A DNA stretch of 64,000 nucleotides from Blastocladiella emersonii ATCC 22665. Its lineage: Eukaryota; Blastocladiomycota; Blastocladiomycetes; Blastocladiales; Blastocladiaceae. Positions 20,515-34,264 of this stretch are shown one piece after another. Both the position numbers and the translations under genes were made by a program. The notes under the pieces were generated by a model. That model had not been told where the DNA came from and did not search any database. It saw only the letters and a list, made by a program, of their open reading frames with translations. The stretch covers positions 2,073,501 through 2,137,500 of the forward strand of contig JANHCV010000005.1 of NCBI GenBank assembly GCA_025594325.1, given 5' to 3'. Numbering within the stretch: position 1 is the first letter of the stretch; every line of letters starts with the position of its first letter.

Positions 20515-21635
20515 ACCCTCCACGAATCACAATATGCGCGCAATGAATTGACCGATGATATGGCCGTACCAAACCAGCCACGTAGACAATTGTCATGGTA
20601 GTCGAACAAAACCATATTCAAATCTTGGACTACCCGCTTGTCCAGCTAGCCAGGGACCCATAAATCACAGTATCGACCCAACTAAATATTTGACAGCAGA
20701 AATATAGTAAACCAACCTCGTACAAAATTGTCATGGTACTCAAACAAAACCATATTCAAAACCTTGACTTCCCGCATATCCAGCTGGCCAGGGACCCATA
20801 AATCACAGTATGGAACCAACAAAGTATCTGACAACAGAAATATGGTAAAACAGCTACGCGGATAATTGTCATGGTACTCAATCAAAACCATACTCAAACC
20901 TTTGCTTTCCTGCATGTCCAGCTGGCCACTGACCCATAAATCACAGTATCGGACCAAGAAAATATCTGACCATGGAAATATAGTATACCAGCCACCTAGG
21001 TAATTGTCATGGCACTCAAACAAAACCATAGTCAAGTCTTTGACTATCCACATGTCCAGCTGATTGAGGACCCATGAATCGTAACGTCAAAGCAACAATA
21101 TATCTCACCATGGAAGTATAGTAAACCAGCCACTCTGGCAATTGTCATGGTACTCAAACAAAACCATACTCAAATCTATGACTTCCCACATGTCCAGCAG
21201 GTTGGACACCCATAAATCACAGTATCAAACCAACGAAATATCAGACCACAGGAGTATATAAAAGCGACCACGTAGGTAATTGTCTTGGTACTCAAACAAA
21301 ACCATATTCAAATCTTTCAATTCCCGCTTGTCCAGCTAGCCAGGGACCCATAAATCACAGGATCACAGCAACAAAGTATCTGACAACAGAAATATGGTAC
21401 ACCAGCCACGTAGATAATTGTCATGGTACTCAAACAAAACCATACTCAAATCTTCGAGTGCCCCATGTCCAGGTGGGCAAGGGCCTATAAATCACAGTAT
21501 TGAACCAAGAAAATACCTGACGATCGGGATGTATCAAACCCGCCACGCTGATACTTGTCGTGGTACTCAAACATAACCATACTCAGCCAAATCTTTGAAT
21601 ACCCTCACGTCCAGGTGGGCAAGGAACCAAAGCGC
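20515..21635. repeat. 138-bp satellite block 6
   Basis: Eight monomers; A-to-G at 21235 between monomers 5 and 6 is private. Confidence 0.92.
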
Positions 21636-21747
21636 CAGATATTCAAATCTACCGCTTTGTGCACACTCCACTAGCCAACTCTTCGATCCACTAATTATGG
21701 AGCCCGTCGTCAAAGTACACTGTCCAATCAACTAAGTAAACAGCCAA

Positions 21748-21811
21748 CCTGCCAGCCTGCCAGCCTGCCAGCCTGCCAGCCTGCCAACCTGCCAACCTGC
21801 CAACCTGCCGC
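21748..21811. repeat. Octamer minisatellite, 4+3+1 copies
   Basis: Four CCTGCCAG; pairs with the tract at 17637. Confidence 0.96.
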
Positions 21812-23374
21812 CTTGCCTACCTGCTATCCGAACACCCACACCGCCTCGCAAGTCATTGGGGGCCCGCGCTCTCTGGTTGCCGTCCCAGCCAACAAAGGAA
21901 TGAATGATGAGCCCTGGCAGCCTGGCAGCCTGCCACACTGACAGCCTGACTGACAGCGCCCACCCAGTAGATATTATCTATCTCGTAGGTAGTCTGGGAG
22001 GACTTCGTTAGTCAATACACGACCAGTCTCCTCCTGGCTGCCGGCTCTGCTGTCCACTCCAAGTCCTGCATGATGATGGGCCAAGGAGGGTTCCGAGCAG
22101 CTCCTCTGTCTACCCGCGTGAAACCACTCACCCGCTGACGGATGTATACCACGCACCGTGCAGCGCGCACAGCACACAGCGCCCGACGCACCACGCGGTG
22201 CGCACACGGCGCAAACGGCCACCCTGGTGTCACACACACTCGCATGAACGGCAGGCATGCAAGGCGTCCGTCCTCAACTCAACAATGATTTATCATCCAG
22301 GCTTACTACTCGCTCCAACGGGTGCGCCTGCCTGCCCTCCCAGTGCCGTTGATTGATTGATGGGTGCGCCAGCCCCTGTTGCCAGCCACGTGGCAAGCAA
22401 CACCTCAGCACCTGCGTCGCCCTGGCCACCGTCCGTACCTTGCAAACAGCGTAGCAGCCGTACTGCTTCACAGGGCTGCAGAGGGCTGGCTGCGGAGGGC
22501 TGAGGCGGCAGGGCTCCTCCTGCAGGAAGGAGACAGTGCTGGGGCCAAGGAGTGCTAGGGACGACAAACTGAATGGTGAATGACCAGACCAACACACCAC
22601 ATGCTCCTGGCAGGAGTGCGTGTGGGCGTGCGGGCCCGTGTCCGTGCGTGCCTGTGTCTGTGCGTGCCTGGATTAGACCTCCATCACAAGCGCCAAGTGA
22701 CCAAGTGACCAAGTGACAAAGTGACCAAGGTGACCAAGGTGACCAAGGTGACCAAGGTGACCAGGGTGACCAAGGTGACCAAGTGACACACAAGCACCAA
22801 GCTAGGGTGGCCGGGCGGCCATGGACCGTACTGCATGGGTACCATTACCGTGGACTGGCCGCGGCCATTTATTGCAGCACAGCCCTGCCTGGCTCAGGAC
22901 GCGGCGGGCGTGGGAGGCGGGCAGGGTAGATAGGTAGCAGCAGCAGGACCTGGCTAGCTGGCTGTCAAACAACACGAGTGAAGGGGTGCGTGAGGGAGGG
23001 TGTGTTGAACGAATGGATGGGTGGATGCAGGCAGACCTTCATACGTGTCGTGCGTGATGAGGATTGGTTGGCCACCATCCACCAACGCCATGGCATGGCT
23101 GCGGGTGTCGCTGCGTGCGCCTTGGCGGGTGGTGGTGTTGGTGGGTGGTGTTGGTGGGTGCTGTGGTGGTAGTGGAGCTAAAGTGGTGTTGTGGGGCTCC
23201 TGGGGTCCCCTTCCCTTCCTGTCTGGCCTAGGTGGGTGGGTGGGCGGACGTAGCGCGCATGCGGGCGGGCAAGGTAGGAACGTTGCTCACGCAATGGATC
23301 ATGTATTTTATGGAACGTAGTCTGCACAGCAGAGAGGGGGATGTCCGGCCCAATCGGACCCTCCACGAATCACA

Positions 23375-24625
23375 CCGCGCCGCCGCCTCTGTTGCCGCCG
23401 CGGCCGCCGCTAAACGACCAATCGAATCTTCTACTACACCACCAACACCACCACCACCACCCGCTACGCTTTCTCCTGTCCATGGCGAGGACCTCAGCAC
23501 TCCCGGCTACGCCATGGTCGGCGAGTCCGTTGCTGGCGCGACGCGGTCCCTTGCCTCGTTCGGCCGTCGCCTCCTCGCCTCCATCTGGCGCGACCCCGCC
23601 GCTCTGTCTCGCCTCGCCGGCTGCGTTGTACGCGCCCGCGACGTCGCCTTCGCCTCCCGCTCACTCCAACTCGACCGCGACCTCGCTCGACCCGTCCTCG
23701 CGGCCATCACGTCCGTCGCCTCCCGATCCCTCTGGCGCGGCGCCTGGCTCTCTCACTCCGCTGGCTGCGCCGAGGCCGACCCACTCGATTCTTCTGAAGC
23801 TCCGCCGCGCGAGCCGCGTGAGCGGGCCCGCCGCCCATTTGGCCAGCCCATTGCCACACTCAAGTTCATCAACCGCCACCACTACTGCTCTCGCTGTCTG
23901 AGCTCGCTCCATTCCCACGTCCCCAACCCGTCTGGGCGTGAAGAAGACCCGCCAGTGTGCCCGCCGTCCACCGCGGCCCAAGCGGCTCTTGTTGCAGATC
24001 CCTCCGTCCGACTTTGGCTGCTCGGTTCCCCAAGGCACATTCGGTGATGTGACTAGACCAAGGATCGGCGCAGTCGACGCAAGTCCAGTAGCACCAGGTG
24101 TTTGCGCGCGGTACTGACCCATCCACTTTCTCTCGTTCTGACGACGATGAAACGCATGATCCGCCACTGAATGGCGCTGACGCACAAAAGAAAACGAAGG
24201 AGAAAAACAAAAAGAAAAGAAACGCAAAAAGAAGAATGTCCGCACAAAAAGATGGAAAAACATCTGACGAACCTCACAGGCCATGCCCAAGACCACAGCA
24301 CTGCCACTGGTCCATTGGCATGTCCTCGCGCTCTAGTTGGTCACGCCAGCTTGTCTCTCTGCTCGGTCTCTCTTTACTGCGTTTCGTTCGCTCTCTTAGC
24401 TCGCTGCTCGAGCTCGCTCTCTCTTCGCCTCGTTCGCCCATCTCTCTCGTACTCCCCTCTCCTCCCACAATTCTTCCCCCTATGCTCCTCGACGTGCACG
24501 GTCCGGGCTTGTCGTACTGCGGCTTGCCCACAAAAGGGCTGCTGCCCGTTGCACAGTGGATATTCTGCTTGCAGTTCACAACCGCTGTTAAGGAATAAAT
24601 GCATTGGTTCCAAAAAAAAAAAGAA
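23375..24625 (+). mobile_element. Retroposed insert, copy 6
   Basis: Reading frame 23514-24047 intact; poly(A) 11. Confidence 0.82.
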
Positions 24626-25746
24626 ACCCTCCACGAATCACAATATGCGCGCAATGAATTGACCGATGATATGGCCGTACCAAACCAGCCACGTAGACAA
24701 TTGTCATGGTAGTCGAACAAAACCATATTCAAATCTTGGACTACCCGCTTGTCCAGCTAGCCAGGGACCCATAAATCACAGTATCGACCCAACTAAATAT
24801 TTGACAGCAGAAATATAGTAAACCAACCTCGTACAAAATTGTCATGGTACTCAAACAAAACCATATTCAAAACCTTGACTTCCCGCATATCCAGCTGGCC
24901 AGGGACCCATAAATCACAGTATGGAACCAACAAAGTATCTGACAACAGAAATATGGTAAAACAGCTACGCGGATAATTGTCATGGTACTCAATCAAAACC
25001 ATACTCAAACCTTTGCTTTCCTGCATGTCCAGCTGGCCACTGACCCATAAATCACAGTATCGGACCAAGAAAATATCTGACCATGGAAATATAGTATACC
25101 AGCCACCTAGGTAATTGTCATGGCACTCAAACAAAACCATAGTCAAGTCTTTGACTATCCACATGTCCAGCTGATTGAGGACCCATGAATCGTAACGTCA
25201 AAGCAACAATATATCTCACCATGGAAGTATAGTAAACCAGCCACTCTGGCAATTGTCATGGTACTCAAACAAAACCATACTCAAATCTATGACTTCCCAC
25301 ATGTCCAGCAGGTTGGACACCCATAAATCACAGTATCAAACCAACAAAATATCAGACCACAGGAGTATATAAAAGCGACCACGTAGGTAATTGTCTTGGT
25401 ACTCAAACAAAACCATATTCAAATCTTTCAATTCCCGCTTGTCCAGCTAGCCAGGGACCCATAAATCACAGGATCACAGCAACAAAGTATCTGACAACAG
25501 AAATATGGTACACCAGCCACGTAGATAATTGTCATGGTACTCAAACAAAACCATACTCAAATCTTCGAGTGCCCCATGTCCAGGTGGGCAAGGGCCTATA
25601 AATCACAGTATTGAACCAAGAAAATACCTGACGATCGGGATGTATCAAACCCGCCACGCTGATACTTGTCGTGGTACTCAAACATAACCATACTCAGCCA
25701 AATCTTTGAATACCCTCACGTCCAGGTGGGCAAGGAACCAAAGCGC
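24626..25746. repeat. 138-bp satellite block 7
   Basis: Eight monomers; no private change noticed. Confidence 0.92.
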
Positions 25747-25858
25747 CAGATATTCAAATCTACCGCTTTGTGCACACTCCACTAGCCAACTCTTCGATCC
25801 ACTAATTATGGAGCCCGTCGTCAAAGTACACTGTCCAATCAACTAAGTAAACAGCCAA

Positions 25859-25962
25859 CCTGCCAGCCTGCCAGCCTGCCAGCCTGCCAGCCTGCCAGCC
25901 TGCCAGCCTGCCAGCCTGCCAGCCTGCCAGCCTGCCAACCTGCCAACCTGCCAACCTGCCGC
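25859..25962. repeat. Octamer minisatellite, 9+3+1 copies
   Basis: Nine CCTGCCAG; first of four equal neighbouring tracts. Confidence 0.96.
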
Positions 25963-27525
25963 CTTGCCTACCTGCTATCCGAACACCCACACCGCCTCGC
26001 AAGTCATTGGGGGCCCGCGCTCTCTGGTTGCCGTCCCAGCCAACAAAGGAATGAATGATGAGCCCTGGCAGCCTGGCAGCCTGCCACACTGACAGCCTGA
26101 CTGACAGCGCCCACCCAGTAGATATTATCTATCTCGTAGGTAGTCTGGGAGGACTTCGTTAGTCAATACACGACCAGTCTCCTCCTGGCTGCCGGCTCTG
26201 CTGTCCACTCCAAGTCCTGCATGATGATGGGCCAAGGAGGGTTCCGAGCAGCTCCTCTGTCTACCCGCGTGAAACCACTCACCCGCTGACGGATGTATAC
26301 CACGCACCGTGCAGCGCGCACAGCACACAGCGCCCGACGCACCACGCGGTGCGCACACGGCGCAAACGGCCACCCTGGTGTCACACACACTCGCATGAAC
26401 GGCAGGCATGCAAGGCGTCCGTCCTCAACTCAACAATGATTTATCATCCAGGCTTACTACTCGCTCCAACGGGTGCGCCTGCCTGCCCTCCCAGTGCCGT
26501 TGATTGATTGATGGGTGCGCCAGCCCCTGTTGCCAGCCACGTGGCAAGCAACACCTCAGCACCTGCGTCGCCCTGGCCACCGTCCGTACCTTGCAAACAG
26601 CGTAGCAGCCGTACTGCTTCACAGGGCTGCAGAGGGCTGGCTGCGGAGGGCTGAGGCGGCAGGGCTCCTCCTGCAGGAAGGAGACAGTGCTGGGGCCAAG
26701 GAGTGCTAGGGACGACAAACTGAATGGTGAATGACCAGACCAACACACCACATGCTCCTGGCAGGAGTGCGTGTGGGCGTGCGGGCCCGTGTCCGTGCGT
26801 GCCTGTGTCTGTGCGTGCCTGGATTAGACCTCCATCACAAGCGCCAAGTGACCAAGTGACCAAGTGACAAAGTGACCAAGGTGACCAAGGTGACCAAGGT
26901 GACCAAGGTGACCAGGGTGACCAAGGTGACCAAGTGACACACAAGCACCAAGCTAGGGTGGCCGGGCGGCCATGGACCGTACTGCATGGGTACCATTACC
27001 GTGGACTGGCCGCGGCCATTTATTGCAGCACAGCCCTGCCTGGCTCAGGACGCGGCGGGCGTGGGAGGCGGGCAGGGTAGATAGGTAGCAGCAGCAGGAC
27101 CTGGCTAGCTGGCTGTCAAACAACACGAGTGAAGGGGTGCGTGAGGGAGGGTGTGTTGAACGAATGGATGGGTGGATGCAGGCAGACCTTCATACGTGTC
27201 GTGCGTGATGAGGATTGGTTGGCCACCATCCACCAACGCCATGGCATGGCTGCGGGTGTCGCTGCGTGCGCCTTGGCGGGTGGTGGTGTTGGTGGGTGGT
27301 GTTGGTGGGTGCTGTGGTGGTAGTGGAGCTAAAGTGGTGTTGTGGGGCTCCTGGGGTCCCCTTCCCTTCCTGTCTGGCCTAGGTGGGTGGGTGGGCGGAC
27401 GTAGCGCGCATGCGGGCGGGCAAGGTAGGAACGTTGCTCACGCAATGGATCATGTATTTTATGGAACGTAGTCTGCACAGCAGAGAGGGGGATGTCCGGC
27501 CCAATCGGACCCTCCACGAATCACA

Positions 27526-28776
27526 CCGCGCCGCCGCCTCTGTTGCCGCCGCGGCCGCCGCTAAACGACCAATCGAATCTTCTACTACACCACCAACACC
27601 ACCACCACCACCCGCTACGCTTTCTCCTGTCCATGGCGAGGACCTCAGCACTCCCGGCTACGCCATGGTCGGCGAGTCCGTTGCTGGCGCGACGCGGTCC
27701 CTTGCCTCGTTCGGCCGTCGCCTCCTCGCCTCCATCTGGCGCGACCCCGCCGCTCTGTCTCGCCTCGCCGGCTGCGTTGTACGCGCCCGCGACGTCGCCT
27801 TCGCCTCCCGCTCACTCCAACTCGACCGCGACCTCGCTCGACCCGTCCTCGCGGCCATCACGTCCGTCGCCTCCCGATCCCTCTGGCGCGGCGCCTGGCT
27901 CTCTCACTCCGCTGGCTGCGCCGAGGCCGACCCACTCGATTCTTCTGAAGCTCCGCCGCGCGAGCCGCGTGAGCGGGCCCGCCGCCCATTTGGCCAGCCC
28001 ATTGCCACACTCAAGTTCATCAACCGCCACCACTACTGCTCTCGCTGTCTGAGCTCGCTCCATTCCCACGTCCCCAACCCGTCTGGGCGTGAAGAAGACC
28101 CGCCAGTGTGCCCGCCGTCCACCGCGGCCCAAGCGGCTCTTGTTGCAGATCCCTCCGTCCGACTTTGGCTGCTCGGTTCCCCAAGGCACATTCGGTGATG
28201 TGACTAGACCAAGGATCGGCGCAGTCGACGCAAGTCCAGTAGCACCAGGTGTTTGCGCGCGGTACTGACCCATCCACTTTCTCTCGTTCTGACGACGATG
28301 AAACGCATGATCCGCCACTGAATGGCGCTGACGCACAAAAGAAAACGAAGGAGAAAAACAAAAAGAAAAGAAACGCAAAAAGAAGAATGTCCGCACAAAA
28401 AGATGGAAAAACATCTGACGAACCTCACAGGCCATGCCCAAGACCACAGCACTGCCACTGGTCCATTGGCATGTCCTCGCGCTCTAGTTGGTCACGCCAG
28501 CTTGTCTCTCTGCTCGGTCTCTCTTTACTGCGTTTCGTTCGCTCTCTTAGCTCGCTGCTCGAGCTCGCTCTCTCTTCGCCTCGTTCGCCCATCTCTCTCG
28601 TACTCCCCTCTCCTCCCACAATTCTTCCCCCTATGCTCCTCGACGTGCACGGTCCGGGCTTGTCGTACTGCGGCTTGCCCACAAAAGGGCTGCTGCCCGT
28701 TGCACAGTGGATATTCTGCTTGCAGTTCACAACCGCTGTTAAGGAATAAATGCATTGGTTCCAAAAAAAAAAAGAA
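27526..28776 (+). mobile_element. Retroposed insert, copy 7
   Basis: Reading frame 27665-28198 intact; poly(A) 11. Confidence 0.82.
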
Positions 28777-29897
28777 ACCCTCCACGAATCACAATATGCG
28801 CGCAATGAATTGACCGATGATATGGCCGTACCAAACCAGCCACGTAGACAATTGTCATGGTAGTCGAACAAAACCATATTCAAATCTTGGACTACCCGCT
28901 TGTCCAGCTAGCCAGGGACCCATAAATCACAGTATCGACCCAACTAAATATTTGACAGCAGAAATATAGTAAACCAACCTCGTACAAAATTGTCATGGTA
29001 CTCAAACAAAACCATATTCAAAACCTTGACTTCCCGCATATCCAGCTGGCCAGGGACCCATAAATCACAGTATGGAACCAACAAAGTATCTGACAACAGA
29101 AATATGGTAAAACAGCTACGCGGATAATTGTCATGGTACTCAATCAAAACCATACTCAAACCTTTGCTTTCCTGCATGTCCAGCTGGCCACTGACCCATA
29201 AATCACAGTATCGGACCAAGAAAATATCTGACCATGGAAATATAGTATACCAGCCACCTAGGTAATTGTCATGGCACTCAAACAAAACCATAGTCAAGTC
29301 TTTGACTATCCACATGTCCAGCTGATTGAGGACCCATGAATCGTAACGTCAAAGCAACAATATATCTCACCATGGAAGTATAGTAAACCAGCCACTCTGG
29401 CAATTGTCATGGTACTCAAACAAAACCATACTCAAATCTATGACTTCCCACATGTCCAGCAGGTTGGACACCCATAAATCACAGTATCAAACCAACAAAA
29501 TATCAGACCACAGGAGTATATAAAAGCGACCACGTAGGTAATTGTCTTGGTACTCAAACAAAACCATATTCAAATCTTTCAATTCCCGCTTGTCCAGCTA
29601 GCCAGGGACCCATAAATCACAGGATCACAGCAACAAAGTATCTGACAACAGAAATATGGTACACCAGCCACGTAGATAATTGTCATGGTACTCAAACAAA
29701 ACCATACTCAAATCTTCGAGTGCCCCATGTCCAGGTGGGCAAGGGCCTATAAATCACAGTATTGAACCAAGAAAATACCTGACGATCGGGATGTATCAAA
29801 CCCGCCACGCTGATACTTGTCGTGGTACTCAAACATAACCATACTCAGCCAAATCTTTGAATACCCTCACGTCCAGGTGGGCAAGGAACCAAAGCGC
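28777..29897. repeat. 138-bp satellite block 8
   Basis: Eight monomers; no private change noticed; last block of the uninterrupted run with G after TATATAAAA. Confidence 0.92.
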
Positions 29898-30009
29898 CAG
29901 ATATTCAAATCTACCGCTTTGTGCACACTCCACTAGCCAACTCTTCGATCCACTAATTATGGAGCCCGTCGTCAAAGTACACTGTCCAATCAACTAAGTA
30001 AACAGCCAA

Positions 30010-30113
30010 CCTGCCAGCCTGCCAGCCTGCCAGCCTGCCAGCCTGCCAGCCTGCCAGCCTGCCAGCCTGCCAGCCTGCCAGCCTGCCAACCTGCCAACCT
30101 GCCAACCTGCCGC
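30010..30113. repeat. Octamer minisatellite, 9+3+1 copies
   Basis: Nine CCTGCCAG. Confidence 0.96.
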
Positions 30114-31676
30114 CTTGCCTACCTGCTATCCGAACACCCACACCGCCTCGCAAGTCATTGGGGGCCCGCGCTCTCTGGTTGCCGTCCCAGCCAACAAAGG
30201 AATGAATGATGAGCCCTGGCAGCCTGGCAGCCTGCCACACTGACAGCCTGACTGACAGCGCCCACCCAGTAGATATTATCTATCTCGTAGGTAGTCTGGG
30301 AGGACTTCGTTAGTCAATACACGACCAGTCTCCTCCTGGCTGCCGGCTCTGCTGTCCACTCCAAGTCCTGCATGATGATGGGCCAAGGAGGGTTCCGAGC
30401 AGCTCCTCTGTCTACCCGCGTGAAACCACTCACCCGCTGACGGATGTATACCACGCACCGTGCAGCGCGCACAGCACACAGCGCCCGACGCACCACGCGG
30501 TGCGCACACGGCGCAAACGGCCACCCTGGTGTCACACACACTCGCATGAACGGCAGGCATGCAAGGCGTCCGTCCTCAACTCAACAATGATTTATCATCC
30601 AGGCTTACTACTCGCTCCAACGGGTGCGCCTGCCTGCCCTCCCAGTGCCGTTGATTGATTGATGGGTGCGCCAGCCCCTGTTGCCAGCCACGTGGCAAGC
30701 AACACCTCAGCACCTGCGTCGCCCTGGCCACCGTCCGTACCTTGCAAACAGCGTAGCAGCCGTACTGCTTCACAGGGCTGCAGAGGGCTGGCTGCGGAGG
30801 GCTGAGGCGGCAGGGCTCCTCCTGCAGGAAGGAGACAGTGCTGGGGCCAAGGAGTGCTAGGGACGACAAACTGAATGGTGAATGACCAGACCAACACACC
30901 ACATGCTCCTGGCAGGAGTGCGTGTGGGCGTGCGGGCCCGTGTCCGTGCGTGCCTGTGTCTGTGCGTGCCTGGATTAGACCTCCATCACAAGCGCCAAGT
31001 GACCAAGTGACCAAGTGACAAAGTGACCAAGGTGACCAAGGTGACCAAGGTGACCAAGGTGACCAGGGTGACCAAGGTGACCAAGTGACACACAAGCACC
31101 AAGCTAGGGTGGCCGGGCGGCCATGGACCGTACTGCATGGGTACCATTACCGTGGACTGGCCGCGGCCATTTATTGCAGCACAGCCCTGCCTGGCTCAGG
31201 ACGCGGCGGGCGTGGGAGGCGGGCAGGGTAGATAGGTAGCAGCAGCAGGACCTGGCTAGCTGGCTGTCAAACAACACGAGTGAAGGGGTGCGTGAGGGAG
31301 GGTGTGTTGAACGAATGGATGGGTGGATGCAGGCAGACCTTCATACGTGTCGTGCGTGATGAGGATTGGTTGGCCACCATCCACCAACGCCATGGCATGG
31401 CTGCGGGTGTCGCTGCGTGCGCCTTGGCGGGTGGTGGTGTTGGTGGGTGGTGTTGGTGGGTGCTGTGGTGGTAGTGGAGCTAAAGTGGTGTTGTGGGGCT
31501 CCTGGGGTCCCCTTCCCTTCCTGTCTGGCCTAGGTGGGTGGGTGGGCGGACGTAGCGCGCATGCGGGCGGGCAAGGTAGGAACGTTGCTCACGCAATGGA
31601 TCATGTATTTTATGGAACGTAGTCTGCACAGCAGAGAGGGGGATGTCCGGCCCAATCGGACCCTCCACGAATCACA

Positions 31677-32927
31677 CCGCGCCGCCGCCTCTGTTGCCGC
31701 CGCGGCCGCCGCTAAACGACCAATCGAATCTTCTACTACACCACCAACACCACCACCACCACCCGCTACGCTTTCTCCTGTCCATGGCGAGGACCTCAGC
31801 ACTCCCGGCTACGCCATGGTCGGCGAGTCCGTTGCTGGCGCGACGCGGTCCCTTGCCTCGTTCGGCCGTCGCCTCCTCGCCTCCATCTGGCGCGACCCCG
31901 CCGCTCTGTCTCGCCTCGCCGGCTGCGTTGTACGCGCCCGCGACGTCGCCTTCGCCTCCCGCTCACTCCAACTCGACCGCGACCTCGCTCGACCCGTCCT
32001 CGCGGCCATCACGTCCGTCGCCTCCCGATCCCTCTGGCGCGGCGCCTGGCTCTCTCACTCCGCTGGCTGCGCCGAGGCCGACCCACTCGATTCTTCTGAA
32101 GCTCCGCCGCGCGAGCCGCGTGAGCGGGCCCGCCGCCCATTTGGCCAGCCCATTGCCACACTCAAGTTCATCAACCGCCACCACTACTGCTCTCGCTGTC
32201 TGAGCTCGCTCCATTCCCACGTCCCCAACCCGTCTGGGCGTGAAGAAGACCCGCCAGTGTGCCCGCCGTCCACCGCGGCCCAAGCGGCTCTTGTTGCAGA
32301 TCCCTCCGTCCGACTTTGGCTGCTCGGTTCCCCAAGGCACATTCGGTGATGTGACTAGACCAAGGATCGGCGCAGTCGACGCAAGTCCAGTAGCACCAGG
32401 TGTTTGCGCGCGGTACTGACCCATCCACTTTCTCTCGTTCTGACGACGATGAAACGCATGATCCGCCACTGAATGGCGCTGACGCACAAAAGAAAACGAA
32501 GGAGAAAAACAAAAAGAAAAGAAACGCAAAAAGAAGAATGTCCGCACAAAAAGATGGAAAAACATCTGACGAACCTCACAGGCCATGCCCAAGACCACAG
32601 CACTGCCACTGGTCCATTGGCATGTCCTCGCGCTCTAGTTGGTCACGCCAGCTTGTCTCTCTGCTCGGTCTCTCTTTACTGCGTTTCGTTCGCTCTCTTA
32701 GCTCGCTGCTCGAGCTCGCTCTCTCTTCGCCTCGTTCGCCCATCTCTCTCGTACTCCCCTCTCCTCCCACAATTCTTCCCCCTATGCTCCTCGACGTGCA
32801 CGGTCCGGGCTTGTCGTACTGCGGCTTGCCCACAAAAGGGCTGCTGCCCGTTGCACAGTGGATATTCTGCTTGCAGTTCACAACCGCTGTTAAGGAATAA
32901 ATGCATTGGTTCCAAAAAAAAAAAGAA
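31677..32927 (+). mobile_element. Retroposed insert, copy 8
   Basis: Reading frame 31816-32349 intact; poly(A) 11. Confidence 0.82.
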
Positions 32928-34048
32928 ACCCTCCACGAATCACAATATGCGCGCAATGAATTGACCGATGATATGGCCGTACCAAACCAGCCACGTAGAC
33001 AATTGTCATGGTAGTCGAACAAAACCATATTCAAATCTTGGACTACCCGCTTGTCCAGCTAGCCAGGGACCCATAAATCACAGTATCGACCCAACTAAAT
33101 ATTTGACAGCAGAAATATAGTAAACCAACCTCGTACAAAATTGTCATGGTACTCAAACAAAACCATATTCAAAACCTTGACTTCCCGCATATCCAGCTGG
33201 CCAGGGACCCATAAATCACAGTATGGAACCAACAAAGTATCTGACAACAGAAATATGGTAAAACAGCTACGCGGATAATTGTCATGGTACTCAATCAAAA
33301 CCATACTCAAACCTTTGCTTTCCTGCATGTCCAGCTGGCCACTGACCCATAAATCACAGTATCGGACCAAGAAAATATCTGACCATGGAAATATAGTATA
33401 CCAGCCACCTAGGTAATTGTCATGGCACTCAAACAAAACCATAGTCAAGTCTTTGACTATCCACATGTCCAGCTGATTGAGGACCCATGAATCGTAACGT
33501 CAAAGCAACAATATATCTCACCATGGAAGTATAGTAAACCAGCCACTCTGGCAATTGTCATGGTACTCAAACAAAACCATACTCAAATCTATGACTTCCC
33601 ACATGTCCAGCAGGTTGGACACCCATAAATCACAGTATCAAACCAACAAAATATCAGACCACAGGAGTATATAAAACCGACCACGTAGGTAATTGTCTTG
33701 GTACTCAAACAAAACCATATTCAAATCTTTCAATTCCCGCTTGTCCAGCTAGCCAGGGACCCATAAATCACAGGATCACAGCAACAAAGTATCTGACAAC
33801 AGAAATATGGTACACCAGCCACGTAGATAATTGTCATGGTACTCAAACAAAACCATACTCAAATCTTCGAGTGCCCCATGTCCAGGTGGGCAAGGGCCTA
33901 TAAATCACAGTATTGAACCAAGAAAATACCTGACGATCGGGATGTATCAAACCCGCCACGCTGATACTTGTCGTGGTACTCAAACATAACCATACTCAGC
34001 CAAATCTTTGAATACCCTCACGTCCAGGTGGGCAAGGAACCAAAGCGC
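32928..34048. repeat. 138-bp satellite block 9
   Basis: Eight monomers; first block with C after TATATAAAA (33677). Confidence 0.92.
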
Positions 34049-34160
34049 CAGATATTCAAATCTACCGCTTTGTGCACACTCCACTAGCCAACTCTTCGAT
34101 CCACTAATTATGGAGCCCGTCGTCAAAGTACACTGTCCAATCAACTAAGTAAACAGCCAA

Positions 34161-34264
34161 CCTGCCAGCCTGCCAGCCTGCCAGCCTGCCAGCCTGCCAG
34201 CCTGCCAGCCTGCCAGCCTGCCAGCCTGCCAGCCTGCCAACCTGCCAACCTGCCAACCTGCCGC
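34161..34264. repeat. Octamer minisatellite, 9+3+1 copies
   Basis: Nine CCTGCCAG. Confidence 0.96.

Larger units (their letters stand above)
16725..20835 (+). repeat. Macrosatellite unit 5 (4111 bp)
   Basis: Shorter by 40 bp, exactly five octamers: the tract has four CCTGCCAG copies. Same tract length as unit 6, which suggests one arose from the other. Poly(A) 11. Confidence 0.97.
20836..24946 (+). repeat. Macrosatellite unit 6 (4111 bp)
   Basis: Four CCTGCCAG octamers, as in unit 5. Private A-to-G change at 21235 in the satellite block. Poly(A) 11. Confidence 0.97.
24947..29097 (+). repeat. Macrosatellite unit 7 (4151 bp)
   Basis: Returns to nine CCTGCCAG octamers; first of a run of four nine-octamer copies (units 7-10). 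Poly(A) 11. No private change noticed. Confidence 0.97.
29098..33248 (+). repeat. Macrosatellite unit 8 (4151 bp)
   Basis: Nine octamers, poly(A) 11. Last copy of the left-hand group with G after the TATATAAAA motif in monomer 6. Looks identical to unit 7 by eye. Confidence 0.97.
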